The position numbers were made by a program, and so were the translations under genes. From Pseudomonas sp. HN11 (GTDB lineage: Bacteria > Pseudomonadota > Gammaproteobacteria > Pseudomonadales > Pseudomonadaceae), in assembly GCF_021390155.1 (NCBI RefSeq), contig NZ_CP089985.1:5349501-5413500 (forward strand): DNA of 64,000 bases, read 5' to 3'. The notes under the pieces are model-generated. The model was not told the origin of the DNA and made no database searches. It saw only the letters and a list, made by a program, of their open reading frames with translations. This document shows positions 18,495 through 26,920 of this stretch, one piece after another (positions within the stretch are counted from its first letter, which is position 1; the number at the start of each line of letters is the position of its first letter).

Positions 18495-18763
18495 GCAAGC
18501 CATTCGATATGGAGTTGTTCTTAGTCGGCGTGCTGAATGGGTCGCATGCGACACGGCGACGTCATTTTCGGCAAGCTAGGGCTATCCAAGTGGCTATCGC
18601 AAAGCGATGGCAGCGAGAGACACCGTGGAATTGGCAGAGGAAGCATTTAATTTGGTTTCTTGACAATTGTTTGGCAGGTCGCAGTGACGCGACGCGCTAT
18701 TACTATCTACTGACAGTTCGGCTGCTCGCAAAACGCCTGAAAAAGCCATGGTTCTTACTATGA
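18491..18763 (+). CDS. Small basic protein coupled to the second integrase
   Basis: 90 aa of unknown function. The ATGA overlap with the upstream integrase stop points to translational coupling, so the two probably work together. The sequence is rich in Arg, Lys and Trp (RRRHFRQARAIQVAIAKRWQ, WNWQRKHLIWFLDN) and looks like a small DNA-binding helical protein; that is inference. After its stop the sequence becomes visibly more AT-rich, marking the start of a differently derived segment. Confidence 0.7.
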   Translation: MSKPFDMELFLVGVLNGSHATRRRHFRQARAIQVAIAKRWQRETPWNWQRKHLIWFLDNCLAGRSDATRYYYLLTVRLLAKRLKKPWFLL

Positions 18764-18898
18764 TTAAAACCCGCGCCAGTCACCACGACCGACAGCATTA
18801 GATACGTCAAGAAACCGTCGAGGGGCTGATCAGAACAGCACGAAGCCTGAATAAAGGACGGCTTGCATTTGGAAGAAAATTCAGTCATATAATGAAAG

Positions 18899-20839
18899 AT
18901 GATGGCAATATGCCAACAAGAGGATAGGATTCCCGTCACCGCTCTAAACAACATTCAATCAATGCCAACCGAAGGGATTCAACAATTGAAAAGTCGTCCT
19001 TTTACTATATTCCTGCTAAAACAAGGATTCAACGCCACTAACTCGCTAAAAGAAGAGCACGAGTTAGGTCAAGTCGTAGCATCAGATCGTCTTCCAGAGA
19101 ACTCAAGCGTTTATATTCTAGACGGCCAACCAAGAGAGCCTTGGTGGCGTCAATACTTCAATATCGCTAACCCTCTCCAACAATCAAACAAAGGCGCACT
19201 AGTCTTCATACCAGTAGCAGATAGATGGTTTGCCCTATCGTTTGGACATGTATTTCATAAGCTTCGCGACAACTGCTACGAGTATGACTTTGGACTACTA
19301 GTAACACTTAATAGTCTCGATCCAAAAAAACTGAAAAGTGCAGACGTAATGGATCCTGGCGCTTCAAGAAGGAAGAGAACCCAGATCCCAGCGGCTGCAG
19401 ATATAACGTTTCTTGACTTTGACAGCAATACAGAAATTGTTCGAAGCCTCACAGGGGCTGTCAGGGAGGATCTAACTGGACTTTTTAAAAGCGCAACAGG
19501 CTCAGCGAGTCTCAAGGTCAGTTTAAAGTTCCTTCCTGAGGAGCTTCATGGCCTGTGCACCAACTTACTAGCGCTGTACAACAGCAATGATTACCTGAAC
19601 ACTTTTCCAAATGTTGGGAAAATCTCACCTGAAAATGATCCTGATATTGTGCGCACCCTAGATGATAAACTTCTAAAGTTTTTTATTGCCCGAGATCCGT
19701 CGCTTTCCATTTGCATTCCTGATATCGTAGATTACCGAGACAACACTTCCTGCAGATTTCAAGGACGCGGTGGAGTGGCGGAAATCTATACAGACATATC
19801 GCTGGAAGCATTTTACGACTACCTTGGCGAAAAAATCGATCTGACTGATTTCACTATAGACAAACTAAAATCTTTTAGCGTTGCATTGTGCGATACAGAT
19901 GGAAACATCAACAAAGCCTATAATATATATAACTGCCTACTGCTTGACATTCATGAGCAAGCAGAAATTTATCACATATGTGAAGGCTCATGGTATCGAG
20001 TAGAGCGAGAATACGTAGAGCTACTTAAAGAATACCTCGACACAAAATTCGAGCGCACGGATTTATTTGATTACAATCACGACTTTACAAAGGATGGGAT
20101 CAGCCATTACAGCGAAGAATCTTATAATACTGCTGTATCTGAAAGTCTACCCGCGTTTATATGTTTGGACCAAACAAATATGAGCCTCGATGGGCAGACT
20201 GCCATTGAGCCTTGTGACTTATACACTCTGAGCAGGGCTGATGACGGCGGCCAAGAGCTGGCTAAACTCTACCACTTGAAGATATCCACTAAATCATCTC
20301 AACTCAGCCATTTATTCAACCAGGGCATAAACTCAGCTGAGCTAATAATTTTAGAGCCAAAATGCCGGGAAAAGCTGAAGGAATTGATCACAGAACGAAT
20401 TGGCCAAAATAATTTACAGCAATACTGCGACGCAATTGAAAATATTAATATAAAAATAATATATGGAATTATAACGAACAAAGATCCAAAGTATCTTTCG
20501 GAAAATCTACCGCTATTTTCAAAAATCAGTCTAATGCGCTGTCTCAAGAGCTTGGAGTTGATGCAGATCCCGTCTGCGATCACTTACATTTCCGACGCAA
20601 GTCCGGCAAAGGGAAAATTCAGCGCCCTCCCTTCCGTAATTGTCGAGGTGGTGCATAGAAAAAACAAAAACGAAGCGTGGGTAACTGTCGGTCAAACTCT
20701 ACAACAAGGGACTAAAGTTAGTCGCTGCGCCTCCGCCATCACGGATAGTGCGGCAGGGTCTCAATTCAGAATTTTTTATAAACTTAACAAAGAAGGGGCG
20801 CCTTACTCAAGTCACCTCTGGGCCTATGAGGCGCTTTAA
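18899..20839 (+). CDS. TIGR04141 / DUF6119 family protein
   Basis: Up to 646 aa, matching from memory the sporadically distributed TIGR04141 family. Landmarks are FTIFLLKQGF near the N-terminus; WFALSFGHVFHKL then YEYDFGLLVTLNSLDPKKLKSADV (about 115-165), the family centre; and the C-terminal LYHLKISTKSSQLSHLFNQG then INSAEL. The biochemical activity is unknown to me; members turn up singly in defence-type islands. The start is uncertain: neither ATG 18899 nor ATG 18962 has a good ribosome site, and a TATAAT at 18888-18893 sits almost on the first. The gene is strongly AT-rich compared with the chromosome, and so foreign. It is convergent with hsdR. Confidence 0.8.
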   Translation: MMAICQQEDRIPVTALNNIQSMPTEGIQQLKSRPFTIFLLKQGFNATNSLKEEHELGQVVASDRLPENSSVYILDGQPREPWWRQYFNIANPLQQSNKGALVFIPVADRWFALSFGHVFHKLRDNCYEYDFGLLVTLNSLDPKKLKSADVMDPGASRRKRTQIPAAADITFLDFDSNTEIVRSLTGAVREDLTGLFKSATGSASLKVSLKFLPEELHGLCTNLLALYNSNDYLNTFPNVGKISPENDPDIVRTLDDKLLKFFIARDPSLSICIPDIVDYRDNTSCRFQGRGGVAEIYTDISLEAFYDYLGEKIDLTDFTIDKLKSFSVALCDTDGNINKAYNIYNCLLLDIHEQAEIYHICEGSWYRVEREYVELLKEYLDTKFERTDLFDYNHDFTKDGISHYSEESYNTAVSESLPAFICLDQTNMSLDGQTAIEPCDLYTLSRADDGGQELAKLYHLKISTKSSQLSHLFNQGINSAELIILEPKCREKLKELITERIGQNNLQQYCDAIENINIKIIYGIITNKDPKYLSENLPLFSKISLMRCLKSLELMQIPSAITYISDASPAKGKFSALPSVIVEVVHRKNKNEAWVTVGQTLQQGTKVSRCASAITDSAAGSQFRIFYKLNKEGAPYSSHLWAYEAL

Positions 20840-20986
20840 ATAATGAAAGGCCTTCAGATATAATATATGGGCCTCAGTATCAACTGTAGTTATATGTAGC
20901 ATAAGCGGCTCCTGAGCACATCTCAGGAGCTTAGCATTAAGGGTGATGCCGATGTCACCGTCAGGTCACGGCGGTACGTCATCGAC

Positions 20987-23900
20987 TTAGTAATGCTCTT
21001 CAATATAAGCATAGGCCTTCTCAAAAAGGTCTTTGTCTTTGCTTAGGCCAAACTGCGCCAGGGTCAGCATGAGTGCTTTCTGGATTTCGCGTGGACCACT
21101 GTTGGAGTTCTGCCAACCCTCAAAGCGAGTAGCGTTGACAATTTTGTCGATCTGCTCGACCACATCACCAATCAGCTTCGGCGTGGTTTCCGGGCGGGTC
21201 TCCAGGAATAGTTTGGTCAACGCCTGCTTGTTGTCTGCCTCCGTTACCACCGGGTCACCGATTTCACGCTCGGCCTGCACCGTATCTTTGGCGGCATCCA
21301 GAAGGCCCTTGAGCCAGTCGATGGCCTTGATTACGCCAGCTTCATACTCTCGGCGCAGTTTCTCCAAGCGCTCACCCAGCTCTACGAACACAGCCTCGCC
21401 ATGGCCGCGCAGACGTCCCATCAAGTCTATTTCCAGTCGGCGGGCACGTTTTTCCTGCTCTTTCTCGGTCAGGGTGAAGATCGCGTGTTCATCCATGATC
21501 AGTTCATCGATGTCATCGCGTATGCGGCTGATATCGGTGTGCTCATGAATCATCTTGATGGTCTCGGGCCCTAACGCGGCCCAGACCAGCGCCCCCGTTT
21601 GACCAACCGGGCGTACTGATTCATAGATTTGCGCCAGCCATTTGTAATCTTGGCGGTAGGGTGTCAGGAAAGAGTCGGGGTTGATGGCCGACCAGAGTTT
21701 GGCCAGCACGCCAAAAGCTGCGGCAAACTCATCGCGTTTTTTATTGTCCGGCAAGCATTCCTGTGCGGCCAGGATGCCGTCGAAGCCTGCCAGGGTGCGG
21801 TCCACGTTCGGGAAGAAGGCCAGACACAGCTTCAACTGCTCTGGCAGCAACTCCTTGAATTTCTCGATGCCTTCGACAATCCCGTCGATCTCTTCCGGGT
21901 TATAGGCCAACGCCGTGCGCAGGTTTTCGAATACGCCCAGATAATCGATGATCAGGCCCATACGCTTGACCACCCCGTCAGCCTCATACAGACGATTGGT
22001 GCGGCACATGGCCTGCAGCAATGTGTGGTCGCGCAGCGGTTTATCCAGGTACATGCAGTAGCAGATCGGCGCATCGAAACCGGTCAGCAGCTTGGCGGTC
22101 ACGATCAGAAGTTGCAGGGATTGTTTCGGGTCTTTATAGGTTTCCAGCAGGTTTTTCTGCCCCTGCTCTTCACCATCGAATTTCTGCCAGCGCTCAAAGT
22201 CGGCTTGATTGATCGGTAGATCGAGCTCTTCCTTCCACTTGCTCCAGTCCTTATTGAGCTTGCCGCTCTCATCCTTCACCGGAGCCTGGTCGAGGTTCAT
22301 GACCACCTCCAGTGCGTCGAAACCCAGCTTATTACCAAGTAGGTAATACATCTGCACGCAGGCATCGCGGTCATAGACCACCACCATGGCCTTCATCTTT
22401 TTCGGCTGCACATGGCTGATGAAGTGTTCGGCAATGTCGGCGCTGATGGCCTCCATGCGTCTCGGTGCCTTGAGCATCACGGCCAGCTTACCGGCGCGTT
22501 TGGACAGGACGGCTTTTTCGTCCTCGTCCAGGTTGTTGTCTTTAACCAGTTGCTCGAACTCTTCATTGATCGCCTCACGGTCGACCCGCAATTCGGCTAA
22601 ACGGGGCTCGAACTTAACCGGATTGGTGGCACCGTCGCGGATCGACTGCTTGTAGCTGTAGCGGTTCATATAGCGGCCAGGGTCTTCATCGGCGCCGAAC
22701 AGCTTGAAGGTATTGCGCTCGATGCCGGAGATCGGCGTACCGGTCAGGCCGTAGAAGTGAGCATTGGGTAGCGCCCAGCGCATCTTTTCGCCCAGACCGC
22801 CTTCCTGGGTGCGGTGGGCTTCATCCACCAGCACGATGATGTTGTCGCGATTGTTCAGGCCATCCGGGTTGAGTTCATCAACCTCGACATCCTTGAACTT
22901 GAAAATGGTCGTAATCAGAATCCCGCGGCTGTCTTGCTCGATATGTTCACCCAGCTTTTTGCAGGTCTGCACCTTGATCAGGTTTTTCACATCGGCACCG
23001 CCGAAGGTCTCGCTGATCTGGCTGTCCAAGTCGCGGCGGTCGACCACGATCAACACGGTGGGGTTTTTCAGCTCGTTGTCGGCACGCAGCATCTTGGCCG
23101 CGTAGAGCATCAGCAGCGACTTGCCCGAACCTTGAAAATGCCAGATCAGGCCTTTTTTTGGGTAACCCTGTTTGACCCGCTCAACAATCTGCTTGGCCGT
23201 CTCGAACTGCGGGTAACGCGGCAGCAATTTGATGCGTTTGGGTGGTGTGTCTTTACCGGTTTTATGGGTAGAAAACAGCGCAAAGGAGGCCAGCAGTTGC
23301 AGCAGGGTTTGTGGGTTCAATAGCCCTTCGGTGCTCGCCAGCACGGAGGCCAGGGTGGCGGGAATATCCTCACGCTGATCGGTGTGGTGCCAGGGGCCCC
23401 AATCCTTGGCACGGGCATTAATCGCTCCGTAGGCAAAGGTTTTGCCCTCACTGGCGAAGCACAGCAGGTTGGGTACGAAGAAGGCTTTTGCATGCTGCCA
23501 ATAGTGCTTTTTGCCGCCCATAAAGTCAGCGGCACCGTCCTGCCAACTGACGCTGGGGCGAGTGGCGCTTTTCACTTCACCTACCACCAGCGGGATGCCG
23601 TTTACATACAGCACAATATCGAAGAACACCTCGCCAGCCGCTACATAGTGCACCTGCTGGGTCACCACAAAGTGGTTGTTGTCGAGGTTGTCGAAGTCGA
23701 TCAGATTGATGGTGACGTGCTCACCGTTCTCGCCAAAGGCCAGGGTTTTTTCGGCCAACAGCCACGCTTGGAAATTTTCGTTGGCCCTGACCAAGCCACT
23801 GTGCGACGCCTCCAACAGCACACCGCGCAGCTTGTGGATCACCTCATCGGCATAATCCGGCTGTTTTTCGATAGCTGGGTTTAACAAACATAACGCGTCT

Positions 23901-24037
23901 TTTAGCCACTCATCGACAAAGATATCCTGCGCCTTCTTGGGCAGGCTTTCGCCGTGGCAGTAAGTCCACTTTACCCCGCTTAAATTTCTTAAACGGTCGA
24001 TAATTCCATTTTCGGTGACGGTTTGCTCGGTAAACAT
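20987..24037 (-). CDS. hsdR: Type I restriction endonuclease subunit HsdR
   Basis: 1016-aa motor and nuclease subunit. The N-terminal PD-(D/E)xK nuclease has Asp140, Glu154 and Lys156 (in IPLVVGEVKSA). The helicase domains follow, with Walker A GSGKS at 303-307, DEAH at 405-408 (VDEAHRTQ), LTGTPI, and the motif VI-like MCRTNRLYE. The C-terminal helical part binds the methylase core. It cuts DNA lacking the methyl mark after ATP-driven translocation. It is the last gene of the operon, 12 bp after hsdS. All key residues are present, so it looks functional. Confidence 0.95.
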   Translation of the reverse strand: MFTEQTVTENGIIDRLRNLSGVKWTYCHGESLPKKAQDIFVDEWLKDALCLLNPAIEKQPDYADEVIHKLRGVLLEASHSGLVRANENFQAWLLAEKTLAFGENGEHVTINLIDFDNLDNNHFVVTQQVHYVAAGEVFFDIVLYVNGIPLVVGEVKSATRPSVSWQDGAADFMGGKKHYWQHAKAFFVPNLLCFASEGKTFAYGAINARAKDWGPWHHTDQREDIPATLASVLASTEGLLNPQTLLQLLASFALFSTHKTGKDTPPKRIKLLPRYPQFETAKQIVERVKQGYPKKGLIWHFQGSGKSLLMLYAAKMLRADNELKNPTVLIVVDRRDLDSQISETFGGADVKNLIKVQTCKKLGEHIEQDSRGILITTIFKFKDVEVDELNPDGLNNRDNIIVLVDEAHRTQEGGLGEKMRWALPNAHFYGLTGTPISGIERNTFKLFGADEDPGRYMNRYSYKQSIRDGATNPVKFEPRLAELRVDREAINEEFEQLVKDNNLDEDEKAVLSKRAGKLAVMLKAPRRMEAISADIAEHFISHVQPKKMKAMVVVYDRDACVQMYYLLGNKLGFDALEVVMNLDQAPVKDESGKLNKDWSKWKEELDLPINQADFERWQKFDGEEQGQKNLLETYKDPKQSLQLLIVTAKLLTGFDAPICYCMYLDKPLRDHTLLQAMCRTNRLYEADGVVKRMGLIIDYLGVFENLRTALAYNPEEIDGIVEGIEKFKELLPEQLKLCLAFFPNVDRTLAGFDGILAAQECLPDNKKRDEFAAAFGVLAKLWSAINPDSFLTPYRQDYKWLAQIYESVRPVGQTGALVWAALGPETIKMIHEHTDISRIRDDIDELIMDEHAIFTLTEKEQEKRARRLEIDLMGRLRGHGEAVFVELGERLEKLRREYEAGVIKAIDWLKGLLDAAKDTVQAEREIGDPVVTEADNKQALTKLFLETRPETTPKLIGDVVEQIDKIVNATRFEGWQNSNSGPREIQKALMLTLAQFGLSKDKDLFEKAYAYIEEHY

Positions 24038-24049
24038 AACGGCCTCGGG

Positions 24050-25237
24050 CTAGGAGATAATTGTTTCAACAATACGACTTCTTAAAGCCGAATGAGATTT
24101 TGATAAACAAGTCAATTGCTCGCGAACCTCCAGAAAAGACGACATGGTCGAAAAAATCAGTGTTTGCTCTTCCGTCGGCGGAACAGGAATATTTATTTTT
24201 GACAATGTCTTCTTATTTATTTTCTTCATGCTAGCGCTAGTACCAGCAGCAACGCGCTGTATTGATCTTCGGCCATATGGAGAAAGAAGATATGCTTCGA
24301 GATATTCTTTAACGATTAGCTTTTCATTCAGCCTTAACCGCATCATCGTGTCGGGAAAAATAACTTTATCTTTACGAGACTTATAAATACCGACAAGCCC
24401 AACCAAGTCTTGAGTGTTCGCCCTGGATATTAGGAAATCACCTTCCTTAAGTTCTAGGTCTGCGTCATAATCTGACATAGCAATTGGCTTCAACTCCCCG
24501 TCCAACACATATCCATCAGGCGACAGATTATTTAAGTTTAAGACGTAGCTCCCTGTTTCACTTGAAACCTCATTAGCCGAGAATCCACTTTCAGGAACAC
24601 ATGTCAGTAGATCCCCGAGGAGCATTGTTTTCCAATCGTCAGGCAGAGCAACCTGGGTTGCCCCTCTCTCATAAAAATTCTGGAAAAAACTTAAATATAA
24701 ACTTCTGATATTTTCCGTGGAGGATATCTGCAGATCAATTAGCTTTTCGCTTGCTTCTTGGGACTTGACCAGCAAGTTAAGAATTTCTTCTTGCGCGAAA
24801 GAGCAATTTACAGTGAACTCCCAAGAGGCCAACGCTGAAAATTTGGTTCTTGGCGACAAAGATCCAGATGACGTAGCAATGGCGACTCGCCAAAAAGCAT
24901 CGGATTGAATTATAAATCTTAACAAGCCAGGCATTATTTTCGAAGGCTTTGGCTCTAAAACAATAATATCTCCCGAGCAGATACCATCAAACTCTGCTAT
25001 TGCAGACTTCTTTAAGTAAGGGCGACGCTTTCCAAGAAGAATTTGCCCTTTTTTAAATACACGAGTGAAACTCGGGCTATCTACAGCCACAGAGCCCCAG
25101 CGCTTTATTTTTAAAGAGCCAGAGTCTAAATGCTCTAAACCAATATAGCGATCATATCCATCTGCAATCGGTGTCCTTGTTGTAGCTTTAACCTCACGAC
25201 AAATATCGCCAAATCGCAGACTGAAGACGTTACTCAT
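24050..25237 (-). CDS. hsdS: Type I restriction-modification specificity subunit HsdS
   Basis: 395-aa DNA-recognition subunit with two target-recognition domains: the first about residues 1-180 (starts NVFSLRFGDICREV), the second from about 200 (LPDDWKTMLLGDLLTC), each followed by a helical spacer (EEILNLLVKSQEASEKL; EEQTLIFSTMSSFLEVREQ). Its ATG overlaps the hsdM stop codon by one base (TAATG). It is much more AT-rich than hsdM and hsdR, as expected for the fast-exchanging specificity gene. There is no second hsdS and no obvious inversion repeat. Confidence 0.93.
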   Translation of the reverse strand: MSNVFSLRFGDICREVKATTRTPIADGYDRYIGLEHLDSGSLKIKRWGSVAVDSPSFTRVFKKGQILLGKRRPYLKKSAIAEFDGICSGDIIVLEPKPSKIMPGLLRFIIQSDAFWRVAIATSSGSLSPRTKFSALASWEFTVNCSFAQEEILNLLVKSQEASEKLIDLQISSTENIRSLYLSFFQNFYERGATQVALPDDWKTMLLGDLLTCVPESGFSANEVSSETGSYVLNLNNLSPDGYVLDGELKPIAMSDYDADLELKEGDFLISRANTQDLVGLVGIYKSRKDKVIFPDTMMRLRLNEKLIVKEYLEAYLLSPYGRRSIQRVAAGTSASMKKINKKTLSKINIPVPPTEEQTLIFSTMSSFLEVREQLTCLSKSHSALRSRIVETIIS

Positions 25238-26748
25238 TATTTACTCACCCCGACACGCAAGATTTCGAGGCTTTTAAATAGCTGTCTAGTTTTATTTTTT
25301 AATTTCACTCGGCCAACTTTCCAAACTTCAATGGCATGTTCAATATCATGTGATTCGTCATCGTCGCGGGCCTGCACATAGAGCGGTATCGATAAATTGT
25401 GCTGGTTCTCGCGAATCGTCTCGATATCCACCAGCGCGGTAATGGCCGGCAGCTTGTCCGGTGCACAGTAGGCTTCGATCAGCACAGCTAGATCGTCATC
25501 CGAAAGTCGGCTATGGGCACGCTCACGGGTGACATTCTCGACGCCATTAATGAACAGGACTTTGCCTTTGCGCTCAGTGGGTTTGTTGCAGTTGAGCACC
25601 ACCACGCAGGATTCCATCGGCGAGTTATAGAAGAGATTGGGGCCAAGGCCGATCACTGCTTCGATAATGTCCGACTCGATCACCTGCTTACGGATTGCCT
25701 GCTCCGAATCGCGGAACAGCACACCGTGGGGCCAGAGCATGGCGGCGCGGCCGGTATCGGGCTTCAGGCTTTTGATGATATGGGTGTAAAAGCCATAGTC
25801 GGCGCAGCCCTGGGGTGGCACGCCGTAAAAGTTACGGCCATAAGGGTCGGCAGCGAATTTGTCGCGGTTCCATTTTTTGATGGAGTACGGCGGGTTGGCG
25901 AAGATCACGTCGAACTGCTTGAGCTGGTCGTTATCGATAAACTTGGGCTCGGCCAAGGTATCGCCGCGCAGCACTTCAAACTCTTCGATCTCGTGCAGGA
26001 ACATGTTCATACGGGCGATGGCGGAGGTGAGCAGGTTCACTTCCTGGCCATAGAGTTTGACGCTGCGCCATTCTTTACCTTCGTCCCGCAGGTCCATCAC
26101 CGCATTGAGCAGCATGCCGCCGGTGCCGCAGGTGGGGTCATAGGCGGTTTCACCGGGTTTGAGACCCATGATGCGGGTCATCAGGTGCACCACGGTGCGA
26201 TTGGTGTAGAACTCGGCGGCGGTGTGGCCAGAGTCATCGGCGAACTTCTTGATCAGGTATTCGTAAGCTTCGCCCAGGTCGTCCTGGGCCACCGACTTGA
26301 TGCCCAGGGGGATCTTGCTGAAGTGCTGAATCAGGTCGGCCAGCAGGTGGTCGGGTAGACGCTCTTTGTTGGTCCACTGGGCATCGCCGAATACGCCGTG
26401 CAGGCGTTCGTTGTGGGTCTCGATCAGGCGCAGGGCATTCTGGATGGCTTCGCCGATGTTCTTGCTGGTATGGCGTACCTTTTCCCAGCGAGCCTCCTGG
26501 GGAATATGGAAGCGGTGAAACATGGGCATGACGGCATAGTCGGCATCGCCCTCGTTGACTTCCATGGCCTCGACATACTCTTCCAGGTAAACGTCGGACA
26601 GGCGTTTATAGAACAGTAGCGGGAAGATGTACTGCTTGTAGTCGGAGGCGTCGATCTGCCCGCGAAGAAACTCGGCCGCCCCCCAAAGGAGGTCTTCGAG
26701 TTTCTTTTTGCCAAGTTGGGAGGCTTGGTTTTTCTGGTACTCAATCAT
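25237..26748 (-). CDS. hsdM: Type I DNA adenine methylase HsdM (proximal copy)
   Basis: 503-aa N6-adenine methyltransferase. It shows the HsdM N-terminal domain (DASDYKQYIFPLLFYKRLSDVY), the SAM-binding motif I (DPTCGTGGML) preceded by GHTAAEFYTNRTVVHLM, and the catalytic motif IV NPPYS. It pairs with HsdS to methylate the recognition site. It overlaps both neighbours: its start overlaps the 59-codon ORF by 8 bases, and its stop overlaps hsdS by one. It is one of two HsdM-type genes in this operon. Confidence 0.94.
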   Translation of the reverse strand: MIEYQKNQASQLGKKKLEDLLWGAAEFLRGQIDASDYKQYIFPLLFYKRLSDVYLEEYVEAMEVNEGDADYAVMPMFHRFHIPQEARWEKVRHTSKNIGEAIQNALRLIETHNERLHGVFGDAQWTNKERLPDHLLADLIQHFSKIPLGIKSVAQDDLGEAYEYLIKKFADDSGHTAAEFYTNRTVVHLMTRIMGLKPGETAYDPTCGTGGMLLNAVMDLRDEGKEWRSVKLYGQEVNLLTSAIARMNMFLHEIEEFEVLRGDTLAEPKFIDNDQLKQFDVIFANPPYSIKKWNRDKFAADPYGRNFYGVPPQGCADYGFYTHIIKSLKPDTGRAAMLWPHGVLFRDSEQAIRKQVIESDIIEAVIGLGPNLFYNSPMESCVVVLNCNKPTERKGKVLFINGVENVTRERAHSRLSDDDLAVLIEAYCAPDKLPAITALVDIETIRENQHNLSIPLYVQARDDDESHDIEHAIEVWKVGRVKLKNKTRQLFKSLEILRVGVSK

Positions 26749-26920
26749 TCTTACGAGTCTTGTCTAATAGCTGATGAGCAAGCTGGCTCAGGTCGGCGAG
26801 GCGTTTGTCTGCGCCGGCGGCATCTTTATGTTGGCGCTGCTGGTGAAACTGCTCGTACTGCGACTCGGCGTGTTGCTTGATGAACTGCGAGGTGTTGCTG
26901 TCGGCAACATACGTGCTCAT
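26741..26920 (-). CDS. 59-aa ORF between the two hsdM genes
   Basis: A 59-codon frame starts MSTYVADSNTSQFIKQHAES and ends KTRKND. Its ATG overlaps the TGA of the upstream hsdM (ATGA), and its stop overlaps the start of the downstream hsdM by 8 bases, so it fits the operon exactly and is almost surely translated. It is hydrophilic, Gln/Lys/Asp-rich and likely helical (QYEQFHQQRQHKDAAGADKR). I recognise no family. A small accessory or linker protein of the methylase is possible but not shown. Confidence 0.75.
   Translation of the reverse strand: MSTYVADSNTSQFIKQHAESQYEQFHQQRQHKDAAGADKRLADLSQLAHQLLDKTRKND

Noticed and set aside
24050..25237. Phase-variable hsdS (inverted or duplicated specificity genes)
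   Set aside because: There is only one hsdS, with no partial copy and no inverted repeats or recombinase beside it.
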